Assembly (NCBI GenBank): GCA_001689415.1
Contig: LUJM01000001.1
Coordinates: 50,862 to 77,182, forward strand
Reading direction: 5' to 3'
Length of the DNA stretch: 26,321 bases
From: Bacteroidales bacterium M2
GTDB lineage: Bacteria > Bacteroidota > Bacteroidia > Bacteroidales > Muribaculaceae
Shown: piece by piece, positions 15,638 to 24,170 of the stretch
Numbering within the stretch: the stretch's first letter is position 1
Layout: every line of letters begins with the position of its first letter
Made by a program: the position numbers and the translations under genes
Notes under the pieces: model-generated
The model's input: only the letters and a program-made list of their open reading frames with translations
Databases searched by the model: none
What the model was told of the DNA's origin: nothing

Positions 15638-16651
15638 TCATTCGGGCAGTTCAACCTGAATGGTACGTACGGTGGCCGGTAGGATGCCGGTCTTCATAAT
15701 AATTTTCTGACCGATAGGGCCTGTGACAAAGGAATAGAAACCTCCGGCAACATTGCTTGGGGAAGCGGTTGTAATCATATATATCTGACGGAACAACGGA
15801 TAGCTACCGTCGAAGATATATTTCTGATACGGCTTGTAAGCCTGAGCTTGTCCGGGTCGGTACACTTTTAGAACCTTTACACGCTGCGTGAGGGTTGCAC
15901 CCTGAACGGGATCGTCGTTGAGGACGCTCTTTGCGAGGTCTTCCTTGCTCACATCAGCACAGTCCATATCCGAAGTAATCCAGCTTACGCCGAGAACGCC
16001 GATAGCGTCGGGATCATTCTCAACTACTTTGAAAACTTCGGGAATCGAACCGGCAGCAAATACCGTCGGGCCGAGCGGCTTGCCCTGCAGCAGGGAATCG
16101 CTGAGGTAAGTTGCCATGCTTGAACCGGACTGGTCGAGTACGACTTTGATTTTGCCACGGTCGGAAGGCTGCAGATCATTCCATTGGCTTGTTTCGCCGG
16201 AAAGGATGTCGGAAAGCTCGCTCACGGTGACTTTCTCGACATTATTCTTAGGATTGACAATGAAAGCAACAGCATCGACCGCTATTTTCTTAGAGCGGAC
16301 GTTGACGTTTGCCCCTCGCTGGTTTTTATATTTCGCCTTGAGGGCACGCCTTTCCTGATCGGTAATATCGCGGCTTGCGACAATGCTCCTTGTGTTCATG
16401 CTGAAAAGCGAGTCGAACGCCTCGGCCTGAGTTGCATAGCGAACAAGGATATGCGCATCGGGATACTGGTATTCGAAAACATCGACTTCCTGCTGGAAAA
16501 TGTTCTCGAAGGTATTATCGCATACCATAGTAGTCGTACCCGAAGTAGACGAGTGGGGGTTCTTCTCGTATTTAAGACACGAAGAGGCGGCGACCATCAA
16601 CAAGGCAGCGCCGCCTATCGCAAAAGATTTAGAGAATAAACTTTTCATCAT
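15638..16651 (-). CDS. PstS-like phosphate/oxyanion-binding lipoprotein
   Basis: This protein is about 337 residues from 16651 (MMKSLF; 16648 would give one residue less). A signal peptide ends in lipobox AASSC, so the protein is lipidated. The rest has the periplasmic-binding PstS type fold: DNTFENIFQQEVDVFEYQYP, VAFIVNPKN, SGETSQWNDL, the ligand loop DQSGSSMATYL, and a C-terminal SFVTGPIGQKIIMKTGILPA. Family members bind phosphate for the Pst ABC importer. No pstC, pstA or pstB is present, so it may have another envelope role with the TPR protein that follows. An in-frame start at 16786 overlaps the upstream gene and is rejected. Confidence 0.85.
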   Translation of the reverse strand: MMKSLFSKSFAIGGAALLMVAASSCLKYEKNPHSSTSGTTTMVCDNTFENIFQQEVDVFEYQYPDAHILVRYATQAEAFDSLFSMNTRSIVASRDITDQERRALKAKYKNQRGANVNVRSKKIAVDAVAFIVNPKNNVEKVTVSELSDILSGETSQWNDLQPSDRGKIKVVLDQSGSSMATYLSDSLLQGKPLGPTVFAAGSIPEVFKVVENDPDAIGVLGVSWITSDMDCADVSKEDLAKSVLNDDPVQGATLTQRVKVLKVYRPGQAQAYKPYQKYIFDGSYPLFRQIYMITTASPSNVAGGFYSFVTGPIGQKIIMKTGILPATVRTIQVELPE

Positions 16652-16658
16652 CACAATA

Positions 16659-16904
16659 TTAATCAATACCTTTGACTTGACGATAAGCACGCCAGAAGCC
16701 ATAGACAACCAGCACACAACCAACGACATAGCGAGTCCAGGCCCAATCACCACCCCAGTTGAAGAAGTTGATGAGCAAGAGCACACCCATGCCTACGTAA
16801 ACTATAATCATAATGATGCCAAAAACGGCACGCATGATTTTGTTGGCCTTATTGTTTGCGCCGTCGTCGTGGCGCGGATTTTCTGAATACTGTTCGGTGC
16901 TCAT
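16659..16904 (-). CDS. Small two-helix membrane protein
   Basis: This 81-residue protein has a polar N-terminus (MSTEQYSENPRHDDGANNKA), a first membrane helix (about 25-48, GIIMIIVYVGMGVLLLINFF), the loop NWGGDWAWTRY and a second helix (about 58-73) ending in FWRAYRQVKGID. It ends 7 bp before the PstS-like start, so the three genes 16904-13958 look like one operon. Similar small proteins accompany PstS/TPR and ExbBD genes in Bacteroidota (recalled, not searched). Function unknown. Confidence 0.75.
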   Translation of the reverse strand: MSTEQYSENPRHDDGANNKANKIMRAVFGIIMIIVYVGMGVLLLINFFNWGGDWAWTRYVVGCVLVVYGFWRAYRQVKGID

Positions 16905-17172
16905 AATACTATCCTTTAATGTGTTAAATGTTAATTATTTACGAGAAGATGCAATTTAGCCATACACACCTTCTATAAAATTTTAACACTCAACAGGCGC
17001 TAAAGTTCGCTATACGGCGATATCTAATGCATAATTCCAACTCACGAAGTTATTGCTAAGCTTGGAATTTAGGCGTAAAATTACACAATTTTATTCAAAC
17101 CACACCAACAATGAGGTTAAATATTAAATAAAGTGTGTTAAAAAACTGTCGGCGTGAGTAAGGAAATGATTG
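16905..17172. other. Intergenic region upstream of the small membrane protein operon
   Basis: This 268-bp AT-rich gap lies between fmt and the three-gene operon. On the minus strand, TAATTTTA (17083-17076) could be a -7 element, leaving a leader of about 165 nt. Within the leader, AATTCCAA (17033-17040) pairs with TTGGAATT (17062-17069) around a 21-nt loop. No small gene and no clear fmt terminator are seen. Confidence 0.4.
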
Positions 17173-18141
17173 TCAAAGCAGGAACGGCTTACGCCCGTTT
17201 TCGCCAATTCTCATTCCACGCAGATAGTCGACCGCCGCCATTGGACGCTTGCCTGCAGGTTGCACCTCGAGCAATTCTATCACACCGTCGCCGGTTCCGG
17301 CATAAGCTTTTTTGGCCACAATCGCGAGTTCGCCGGGGGCGAGACATGCCACATCCTGCGGGCAAATACGTGTAGACAGCACCTTGACGGTGGTTTCGGG
17401 CTCGCCACCTGCATTCATGGCAAGGTGCGACCATGCCGCCGGGTATGGCGCCAGGCCGCGCACGTGGTTGTGGATAGCAAGTGACGATGCAGACCAGTCG
17501 ATGAGACAGTCGTTTTTGAATATCTTGGGGGCAGGAGATGGCTCTACACCTTGCAAAAGCTGCTCCTGAGGTATCGGAGTGAGGTCTCCGGCTTCGAGAT
17601 GACGGACAGTATCGAGTGTCAGTTCGGCACCGAGAACCATTAGACGGTCGTGAACACTACCGGCATTCTCCTCCGGACCGATTTCAATACTTTCTTGACG
17701 TAAAATATCGCCGGTATCGATTTCGTGCTTGAGCATGAATGTGGTAACGCCTGTGCGGCTGTCACCGTTCATGACCGCGCGGTTGATAGGCGCAGCGCCA
17801 CGATAAAGAGGCAGGAGTGAGGCGTGGAGATTGAAAGTGCCCAACGGAGGCATCTGCCATACAGCCTCGGGCAGCATACGGAATGCTATAACGATAAAAA
17901 GGTCGGCACCGACAGCCTTGAGTTGTTCAAGAAAATCAGGGTCTTTGAGTTTTACCGGCTGAAGCAGCGGCAGATTGTGCTCGAGGGCATATTTCTTGAC
18001 ATCAGACATCGAGATGTGCTGACCACGGCCGGCAGCTTTGTCGGGCATGGTAACAACGGCAGCGACATCAAATCCGTTTTTAACCAGAGCATCGAGGCTT
18101 GCAACGGCAAACTCGGGAGTACCGAAAAAAACTATTTTCAT
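17173..18141 (-). CDS. fmt: Methionyl-tRNA formyltransferase
   Basis: This 322-residue enzyme transfers a formyl group from 10-formyltetrahydrofolate to initiator Met-tRNA. The start MKIVFFGTPEFA is typical. The catalytic set N104, H106 (FNLHASLLPLYRGAAPIN) and D142 (HEIDTGDIL) is intact. The C-terminal tRNA-binding domain begins near residue 205 and includes IHNHVRGLAPYPAAW. No def gene is next to it. The start codon is 2 bp from the left arm of the 199-bp hairpin element at 18143-18341, which therefore holds its ribosome-binding region (an AAGGG about 12 nt upstream). Confidence 0.96.
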   Translation of the reverse strand: MKIVFFGTPEFAVASLDALVKNGFDVAAVVTMPDKAAGRGQHISMSDVKKYALEHNLPLLQPVKLKDPDFLEQLKAVGADLFIVIAFRMLPEAVWQMPPLGTFNLHASLLPLYRGAAPINRAVMNGDSRTGVTTFMLKHEIDTGDILRQESIEIGPEENAGSVHDRLMVLGAELTLDTVRHLEAGDLTPIPQEQLLQGVEPSPAPKIFKNDCLIDWSASSLAIHNHVRGLAPYPAAWSHLAMNAGGEPETTVKVLSTRICPQDVACLAPGELAIVAKKAYAGTGDGVIELLEVQPAGKRPMAAVDYLRGMRIGENGRKPFLL

Positions 18142-18142
18142 T

Positions 18143-18341
18143 ATAAGTAACCCTTAAAAATTAGTTTATATTATTAGAATTCACTGTATCTCGATGTGGC
18201 TGCGGCGCCTTTGGTATTATTCGGTGCTTTTCACTTTCATACTCAGTCGTGTAGCTCGCTACACGCCTTCGTATTCAATCAAAAAACGCTCGAATAATCC
18301 TCAAAAAAACGCTCGCGGCTAATTTTTTACGAGTTACTTAT
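18143..18341. repeat. 199-bp inverted-repeat hairpin element
   Basis: The outer arms ATAAGTAAC...AAAAATTAG (18143-18164) and the matching complement (18319-18341) agree at about nine in ten positions. The centre is a perfect hairpin, CGTGTAGC-TC-GCTACACG (18248-18265), and the parts between also pair imperfectly (ATTATTCG with CGAATAAT, and GCGGC near both outer ends). The whole segment can fold into one long hairpin. There is no coding potential. The right arm holds the last four codons and stop of the rluA-like gene. It looks like a non-autonomous mobile or intergenic repeat element, though no copy exists elsewhere in the window. Confidence 0.65.
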
Positions 18342-19028
18342 TGAATCAGAGTTTGTTACACTTTGTTCGAGGGCCAGCCAAAGATTGTCGGCCGGCACAG
18401 GGGCAGTGACATCGATATCCTTGCCCGACACAGGATGAACGAAGCGAATATTACGAGCGTGGAGCGATATGCTACCATCGGAATTGCTACGCTTGTCGCC
18501 ATACTTCAGGTCACCTTTTACAGGACATCCTACCGACGACAATTGCACCCTGATCTGGTGCTTTCGTCCGGTCATCAGCTTCACTTCGAGCAGGTGATAT
18601 CTATCGGACGAAGCTATGAGCCTGTAGGCGAGTCGAGCCTCTTTGGCATCCTTTGAGGGTGTCAGCGAGGCATATGATTTATTGTTGCGTTCGACGCTTT
18701 TAATCCAGTGAATGAGTGTCGCCTGAGGCTCGGCAGGTTTGTTGCGCGAAATTGCCCAATAGGTTTTATGCACGTCGCCCGAGGCAAACATGGCGTTGAG
18801 CCTCGAAAGCGCCTTAGAGGTTTTAGCGAACACCACCACCCCCGAAACCGGTCTGTCGAGGCGGTGCACCACCCCCATGAACACGTTGCCGGGCTTGTTG
18901 TCGCGCGATTTGATATAATCTTTCAGAATCTCGACAAGCGGTTTGTCGCCGGTCTTGTCGCCCTGCACAATTTCGCCCGAAGCCTTATTGACGATAATAA
19001 TATGATTGTCTTCGTAGAGAATTTCCAT
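18327..19028 (-). CDS. RluA-family RNA pseudouridine synthase
   Basis: This 233-residue enzyme isomerises uridine in rRNA or tRNA. The catalytic Asp is D58 in VVHRLDRPVSGVVVFAKT, and the family motifs YEDNHIIIVNK, DVHKTYWAI and LMTGRKHQIRVQL are present. There is no N-terminal S4 domain, so it belongs to the shorter RluA/RluC-type group; the target base cannot be assigned. The polar tail after LALEQ (SVTNSDSISNS) is probably not part of the fold: its last residues and the stop come from the adjoining hairpin element. Confidence 0.92.
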   Translation of the reverse strand: MEILYEDNHIIIVNKASGEIVQGDKTGDKPLVEILKDYIKSRDNKPGNVFMGVVHRLDRPVSGVVVFAKTSKALSRLNAMFASGDVHKTYWAISRNKPAEPQATLIHWIKSVERNNKSYASLTPSKDAKEARLAYRLIASSDRYHLLEVKLMTGRKHQIRVQLSSVGCPVKGDLKYGDKRSNSDGSISLHARNIRFVHPVSGKDIDVTAPVPADNLWLALEQSVTNSDSISNS

Positions 19029-19103
19029 GATAGTGCAAAATTAATAAAAAAACATCAACGAAGCGCGAGGTAGTGAAATTTTTGTTTTTTATTTATATGT
19101 ATG

Positions 19104-19135
19104 TTTGGTAATCAGTAGAAAAACCACTAACTTTG
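19104..19135 (+). promoter_or_regulatory. Promoter of the sppA operon
   Basis: TTTG (19104-19107) and TAACTTTG (19128-19135), spaced 20 bp, match the Bacteroidota housekeeping promoter. Transcription would start near 19142, leaving a leader of about 80 nt before sppA. Confidence 0.75.
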
Positions 19136-19223
19136 TAACGATTATGCACGAATGCACGGCACACGGGCACCAGTGCTGATGCCAACCAATTAAAAAACAA
19201 ACACATTATATACATTTGCAGCA

Positions 19224-20987
19224 ATGCTAAAGCGCTTTTTCATCTCGATGCTCGGCACAATGGCCGGCTTGTGGATATCTCTGTTTCTATTGTTTTTTGC
19301 AGGCATGATTGCCGTCGGAGTAGCTATCGGCAAAAGCACCGACAACAGTGTCGGGCTTGAGAAACATACCGCCCTCTACTTTGACTTGTCGGGCGAAATA
19401 ACCGAACGCAACCAGCCCGCCAATTTCATGCAGATGATACAGCGGGCCGAAAACAAAGCCCCCACACTCGAAGATATGCTCAGAGCACTGAAGGCGGCAT
19501 CGGAAGATAACAGAATCGAAGGACTGTATATCAACTGCGCCGGCGGCGCAATGGGTATGGCTGCCCGTGAGGAACTGATTGACGCCATAATGGATTTCAA
19601 GATGAGCGGCAAATGGGTTTATGCATATTCTGACAATTACGGCGAGGGCGACTATGTGATAGCCACTACCGCCGACTGCATCGCCCTCAACCCCGTAGGC
19701 TCGATCGATATCCACGGCCTTGGCGGCATGTCGCCATTTTTCAAGGGTTTGCTCGACAAACTCGGCGTGAAGATGCAGATTATCAAAGTAGGTACCTACA
19801 AGAGCGCCGTAGAGCCTTACATCCTGACTTCGATGAGCCAACCGGCTAAAGAACAGATGCAGCAATACATCGACTCAATCTGGGGATATTTGGTCAACAC
19901 CATGGCCTACAACCGCCAGATCAGCAGCGACACCATACGCGCCATGGCTTCACAGATGATTTCTACCCGCGAAGCCCCGACATTCATTGCCGACGGCCTT
20001 GCCGACACCCTTGTATACAAGCGCGAAAGCGACAATATACTGAGAGATTATCTCGGTCTTGAAGAAAAACAGGACCTGCGCCTTATCACCCCTATCGAAT
20101 ACCTTACCGCCAAAGAACTGACCAAGTTTAACAGCGAACGTAAACACATTGCCGTACTCTACGCGATAGGCGAAATCTCGGACAGTGGCAAGGAGGGCAT
20201 CGTTGGCCCCGACATGGTGAATCAGATTGTCGCCCTTGCCGACGACGACAATGTAAGGGGCATGGTACTGCGTGTCAACTCTCCCGGCGGCAGTGCTTTC
20301 GCATCGGAACAAATATGGGAGTCGCTGGAGTATTTCAAGAGCAAAGACAAACCACTGTATATCTCAATGGGCGATTATGCCGCATCGGGCGGTTATTATA
20401 TCAGCTGCGGCGGCGATTCGATTTTTGCCGACCAAACCACAATCACCGGTTCAATCGGTGTTTTCGGCATGATTCCTGACTTTTCGGGTCTTGTGACCGA
20501 CAAACTCGGAGTAACATTTACCACAGTTGAAACCAACCCCAACGCTGTTGGCATCTCAGGATTCGAACCCATGAGCCCGGCGCAGCAAGCAGCGATGCAA
20601 CAAAGCGTCGACAATATCTACGAACTGTTTACCCGCCGTGTTGCCGAAGGCCGCGGACTCGAGCAGGACTATGTGAAGAGCATCGCCGAAGGCCGCGTAT
20701 GGGTCGGAACGGATGCTTTGCGTCTCGGCCTTGTCGATGCTATCGGCACCCTCGACGATGCAGTCTATGCCATGGGCATGGAGACTGACCTCGACCCCGA
20801 CAATGTAGTGCGCTACCCCAAGACCGACGACAATATCTGGGAGCAGATTATCCGCCAGTCGGGCGGCCTGGACCAGCTCAAGGCTGCAGGCTATGACGCC
20901 GAGACATTGCGATATATCAACGCCGTGCGCCGTCTGAAGACCGCCAATCCTGTGCAAGCCCGCATAGAACCTGTGATATTCAAATAA
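19224..20987 (+). CDS. sppA: Signal peptide peptidase SppA (long, 67K type)
   Basis: This 587-residue membrane-anchored serine protease degrades left-over signal peptides. One N-terminal helix (about 8-36) anchors it, with the rest in the periplasm. It has two tandem S49 domains; the catalytic dyad is K193 (GTYKSAVEPY) in the first and S388 (DYAASGGYYIS) in the second, as in the E. coli enzyme, which has K209 and S409. VNSPGGSAFASE (351-362) is another family motif. It leads a run of four plus-strand genes (sppA, lpxK, punA, thiL). Confidence 0.95.
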   Translation: MLKRFFISMLGTMAGLWISLFLLFFAGMIAVGVAIGKSTDNSVGLEKHTALYFDLSGEITERNQPANFMQMIQRAENKAPTLEDMLRALKAASEDNRIEGLYINCAGGAMGMAAREELIDAIMDFKMSGKWVYAYSDNYGEGDYVIATTADCIALNPVGSIDIHGLGGMSPFFKGLLDKLGVKMQIIKVGTYKSAVEPYILTSMSQPAKEQMQQYIDSIWGYLVNTMAYNRQISSDTIRAMASQMISTREAPTFIADGLADTLVYKRESDNILRDYLGLEEKQDLRLITPIEYLTAKELTKFNSERKHIAVLYAIGEISDSGKEGIVGPDMVNQIVALADDDNVRGMVLRVNSPGGSAFASEQIWESLEYFKSKDKPLYISMGDYAASGGYYISCGGDSIFADQTTITGSIGVFGMIPDFSGLVTDKLGVTFTTVETNPNAVGISGFEPMSPAQQAAMQQSVDNIYELFTRRVAEGRGLEQDYVKSIAEGRVWVGTDALRLGLVDAIGTLDDAVYAMGMETDLDPDNVVRYPKTDDNIWEQIIRQSGGLDQLKAAGYDAETLRYINAVRRLKTANPVQARIEPVIFK

Positions 20988-21053
20988 ATACGGCACACCG
21001 ACAACTGTTTTTTTTAGTTTATAGATTATAAGTCAGCAAACAATATATCACAT

Positions 21054-22157
21054 ATGCCGAACAACAGTATACTATCGAAAATACTATTGTTACCCTGCTC
21101 CAAACTCTATGGGGCGGCGACATTTATGCGAAATAAGTTTTTTGACTGGCATCTGTTGAAAGAGGTAGAATTCGACATCCCCGTTATTGCTGTTGGCAAT
21201 CTGGCTGTAGGCGGCACGGGAAAGACACCGCACGTAGAGTTTATAGTCGATATGATGCGGCGCAAGCGCAAGGTGGCTGTACTTAGCCGCGGATATAAGC
21301 GCGAAACACATGGTTTCGTAATGGCAGGCCGCAACTCGATGCCTCGCGATATCGGAGATGAATCCTATCAGATTTACCGCAAGTTCGACGGCGAGGTTAC
21401 TGTGGCCGTGTGCGAAGACCGAGTACACGGTATAGAGGAGCTATTGCGCATCTGCCCCGACCTTGAGATGATAGTACTCGATGATGCCTTCCAGCACCGC
21501 TATGTAAAGCCGACCGTATCGATTGTCATCACCGAATATGCCCGTCCGATTTACGAGGATGCCATGCTACCTTACGGCAGACTGCGCGAGCCAGCACGCG
21601 GCCTTAACCGCGCCGACATGGTGATAGTGGGCAAATGCCCCGAATCGCTCAAACCGGCAGACTATCGCAACGAAATCAACCACTATAATGTGATGCCGTG
21701 GCAGCATCTATTTTTCTCTCACATCGACTATCAGGCTCTGCAGCCTGTATTTGATGATGTTGCAACGTCGATACCATATCTCGACTGGCTCAACGAGGGC
21801 GACTCAGTACTTGCCCTTGCCGGCATAGGTAATCCACGGCCATTTATCAAACACATCAAGAGCTTCGCCGCCAAAGTAAAGGTAGACATCTATCCCGACC
21901 ATCATCAGTATAGCAAGAAGGATATCGACCATATCCTTGCCCGCTACAGGCAGCTCAAAGGCAAACAACGGATTATCATTACGACCGAGAAAGACGCTGT
22001 GCGCCTATCGGCCAATCCTTATTACCCTCACGAGCTTCGCGCAGTGACATTCTATCTGCCTGTCAAGGTAGATTTTGAATATCCTGTGCCCCATCCCACA
22101 TTTGAAGAGGCTATCGAGAAGGTGATACGTGAAAAAATGCGTGCCCGCCAGCAATAA
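21054..22157 (+). CDS. lpxK: Tetraacyldisaccharide 4'-kinase
   Basis: This 367-residue kinase phosphorylates the 4' position of the lipid A disaccharide precursor at the inner membrane, so the cell makes lipopolysaccharide. The P-loop lies in VGNLAVGGTGKTPHVEFI (K57, T58). Further motifs are LSRGYKRETHGFV, GDESYQIYRKF, VLDDAFQHRYV and DHHQYSKKDI. The N-terminus has a short hydrophobic membrane-binding stretch. It lies 66 bp after sppA. Confidence 0.96.
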   Translation: MPNNSILSKILLLPCSKLYGAATFMRNKFFDWHLLKEVEFDIPVIAVGNLAVGGTGKTPHVEFIVDMMRRKRKVAVLSRGYKRETHGFVMAGRNSMPRDIGDESYQIYRKFDGEVTVAVCEDRVHGIEELLRICPDLEMIVLDDAFQHRYVKPTVSIVITEYARPIYEDAMLPYGRLREPARGLNRADMVIVGKCPESLKPADYRNEINHYNVMPWQHLFFSHIDYQALQPVFDDVATSIPYLDWLNEGDSVLALAGIGNPRPFIKHIKSFAAKVKVDIYPDHHQYSKKDIDHILARYRQLKGKQRIIITTEKDAVRLSANPYYPHELRAVTFYLPVKVDFEYPVPHPTFEEAIEKVIREKMRARQQ

Positions 22158-22235
22158 AAAACAACCTTCTATACCGAACCCGACAGCCCTTGTCGGCGTT
22201 AATCAGAAAGTAACAAACATAAAACAAGCACACAC

Positions 22236-23048
22236 ATGCTCGAAAAAATCAATCAAACTGCCGACTTCCTCCGTCAGCGTGCAGGCGAGATGCCTAAACT
22301 TGCCATAATCCTTGGCACAGGTCTTGGCAACCTTGTAGACCATATCGAAGAGAAACTTTATATCCCCTATTCCGAAATACCCAATTTCCCTGTTTCGACA
22401 GTTCAGGGTCACAGCGGAAATCTGATATTCGGCAAAATGGGTGGCAAGCCCGTAATGGCCATGCAGGGCCGTTTCCACTACTACGAAGGCTATGATATGA
22501 AGACTGTCACCTTCCCGGTGCGTGTATTCAAGGCCCTCGGCGTTGACACCCTTTTTGTAAGCAACGCAGCAGGCGGCATGAACAAGGAATTCAAAGTGGG
22601 CGATGTAATGATTATCACCGACCACATCAACCTTTTCCCCGAGAATCCCCTCCGCGGCAGGAATTACGACGAACTCGGCCCCCGCTTCCCGGCAATGACC
22701 GAGGCTTATGATAAAAAACTTGTTGCCCTTGCCGACCAGATAGGCACAGAAAAAGGCCTGCGACTGATGCACGGTGTATATATCGGCACCCCCGGCCCGA
22801 CTTTCGAGACACCGGCCGAGTACGAGTATTTCCGCGTAATCGGCGGCGATGCCGTAGGTATGTCGACCGTTCCCGAAGTGATTGTAGCCAACCATGCCGG
22901 CATGAGGGTATTCGGTATATCTGTCATCACCGACCTTGGTGGCAAGGACATCACCGAAGTACCCTCGCATGAGGAAGTGCAGAAAGCCGCAATCAAGGCC
23001 CAGCCTACGGTTGAGGCAATTGTCAAGGAAATGGTTGCCCGTTGCTGA
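22236..23048 (+). CDS. punA: Purine nucleoside phosphorylase (trimeric family)
   Basis: This 270-residue enzyme cleaves purine nucleosides with phosphate. Motifs are LGTGLGNLVDHIE, VQGHSGNLIFGK, AMQGRFHYYEGYD, VSNAAGGMN, GPTFETPAEYEYFR and GGDAVGMSTVPEVIVA. E191 and M209 align with human E201 and M219 of the base and sugar pocket. The residue aligned with human N243 is D233 (SVITDLG), which could widen the substrate range to adenosine (see findings). It lies 78 bp after lpxK; a small hairpin, CCGACA/TGTCGG (22180-22196), sits in the gap without a T tract. Confidence 0.94.
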   Translation: MLEKINQTADFLRQRAGEMPKLAIILGTGLGNLVDHIEEKLYIPYSEIPNFPVSTVQGHSGNLIFGKMGGKPVMAMQGRFHYYEGYDMKTVTFPVRVFKALGVDTLFVSNAAGGMNKEFKVGDVMIITDHINLFPENPLRGRNYDELGPRFPAMTEAYDKKLVALADQIGTEKGLRLMHGVYIGTPGPTFETPAEYEYFRVIGGDAVGMSTVPEVIVANHAGMRVFGISVITDLGGKDITEVPSHEEVQKAAIKAQPTVEAIVKEMVARC

Positions 23049-23063
23049 TTTAATATAGATTCA

Positions 23064-24098
23064 ATGTCTGAAATATCCTCATTAGGCGAATTCGGCCTTA
23101 TCGACCGTCTCACCGAAGGCCTCGAAAACACCAACGCATCTACCTCGGTGGGCGTTGGTGATGACGCAGCCATACTCAACTATACTGCTGACAGCGACAT
23201 CCTCGTGACAACAGACTTGTTGCTCGAGAATGTCCACTTCGATTTGACATATGTGCCACTGAAGCACCTTGGCTACAAAGCCGCTGTGGTGAATTTTTCG
23301 GATGTATATGCCATGAACGGCCAGCCGCGGCAGATTACAGTGTCGCTTGGCATATCGAAGCGCTTTACTGTTGAACATATCGAAGAACTCTATGCCGGTA
23401 TACGCATAGCATGTATGCACTATGGCGTGGATATAGTCGGCGGCGATACTACGGCATCGCATCAGGGACTGGTGATTTCGATTACATGTATCGGAGAAGC
23501 GCCCAAAGGTAAAGCCGTTCGCCGCAATGGCGCCCACGATACCGACCTGATATGTGTGAGCGGCGACCTCGGCGCGGCATATATGGGACTTCAATTGCTC
23601 GAGCGCGAAAAAGTAGCCTCGGCCGGACGTGAAGATTTCGAACCTGATTTTGCAGGTAAAGAGTATCTGGTAGAGCGCCAGCTCAAACCGGAGGCCCGCC
23701 GAGATATAATAGAAAAACTCGACAAAGCCGGAATCGTGCCTACCGCTATGATGGACATTAGCGATGGCCTGTCGTCGGAATTGATACACATCTGCAAAGA
23801 CAGCCACACCGGATGTAGGGTATACGAAGACCGCATACCGATTGACTACCAAACCGCTATCATGGCCGAGGAACTGAATATGAACCTGGTTACGGCAGCG
23901 CTTAACGGCGGAGAGGACTACGAACTGCTGTTTACTGTTCCGCTTACCGACCACGACAAGATAGAGGCAATGGAAGGCGTAAAGGTAATCGGCTATATAT
24001 GCAAAGAAGACCTTGGTTGCGCACTTGTAACCCGCGACGGAGGCGAGATACGCATGAAAGCCCAAGGGTTCAATCCATTGAAAGAAGATGAAGAATAA
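23064..24098 (+). CDS. thiL: Thiamine-monophosphate kinase
   Basis: This 344-residue enzyme phosphorylates thiamine monophosphate to thiamine diphosphate, the last step of cofactor synthesis. The AIR-synthase-type fold shows in VGVGDDAAIL (Mg-ATP binding), VTTDLLLENVHFDL, NFSDVYAMNGQPRQ, VGGDTTAS, MMDISDGLSSEL and NGGEDYELLFTVP. It follows punA after 15 bp and ends the operon, with a strong terminator 20 bp later. No other thiamine genes and no TPP riboswitch are seen in this window. Confidence 0.96.
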   Translation: MSEISSLGEFGLIDRLTEGLENTNASTSVGVGDDAAILNYTADSDILVTTDLLLENVHFDLTYVPLKHLGYKAAVVNFSDVYAMNGQPRQITVSLGISKRFTVEHIEELYAGIRIACMHYGVDIVGGDTTASHQGLVISITCIGEAPKGKAVRRNGAHDTDLICVSGDLGAAYMGLQLLEREKVASAGREDFEPDFAGKEYLVERQLKPEARRDIIEKLDKAGIVPTAMMDISDGLSSELIHICKDSHTGCRVYEDRIPIDYQTAIMAEELNMNLVTAALNGGEDYELLFTVPLTDHDKIEAMEGVKVIGYICKEDLGCALVTRDGGEIRMKAQGFNPLKEDEE

Positions 24099-24117
24099 CC
24101 CACATCTACAATATTAA

Positions 24118-24160
24118 ATCAGGGGGCAACTCGGAATCCGAGCTGCCCCCTGATATTTTT
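24118..24160 (+). terminator. Strong rho-independent terminator after thiL
   Basis: The long stem comprises ATCAGGGGGCA (24118-24128) with TGCCCCCTGAT (24144-24154), one A/C mismatch, then CTCGG with CCGAG around an AAT loop. TTTTT follows at 24156-24160. It also faces the convergent gene ending at 24171 and may serve both strands, but the T tract on the minus strand is weaker. Confidence 0.85.
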
Positions 24161-24170
24161 GTGCGATTGA

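Noticed and set aside
22203..22970. 255-codon open frame antisense to punA
   Set aside because: It is a mirror of the punA reading frame, with no independent evidence of coding.
23082..24065. 327-codon open frame antisense to thiL
   Set aside because: It covers a clear thiL gene in full and has no protein family signature.
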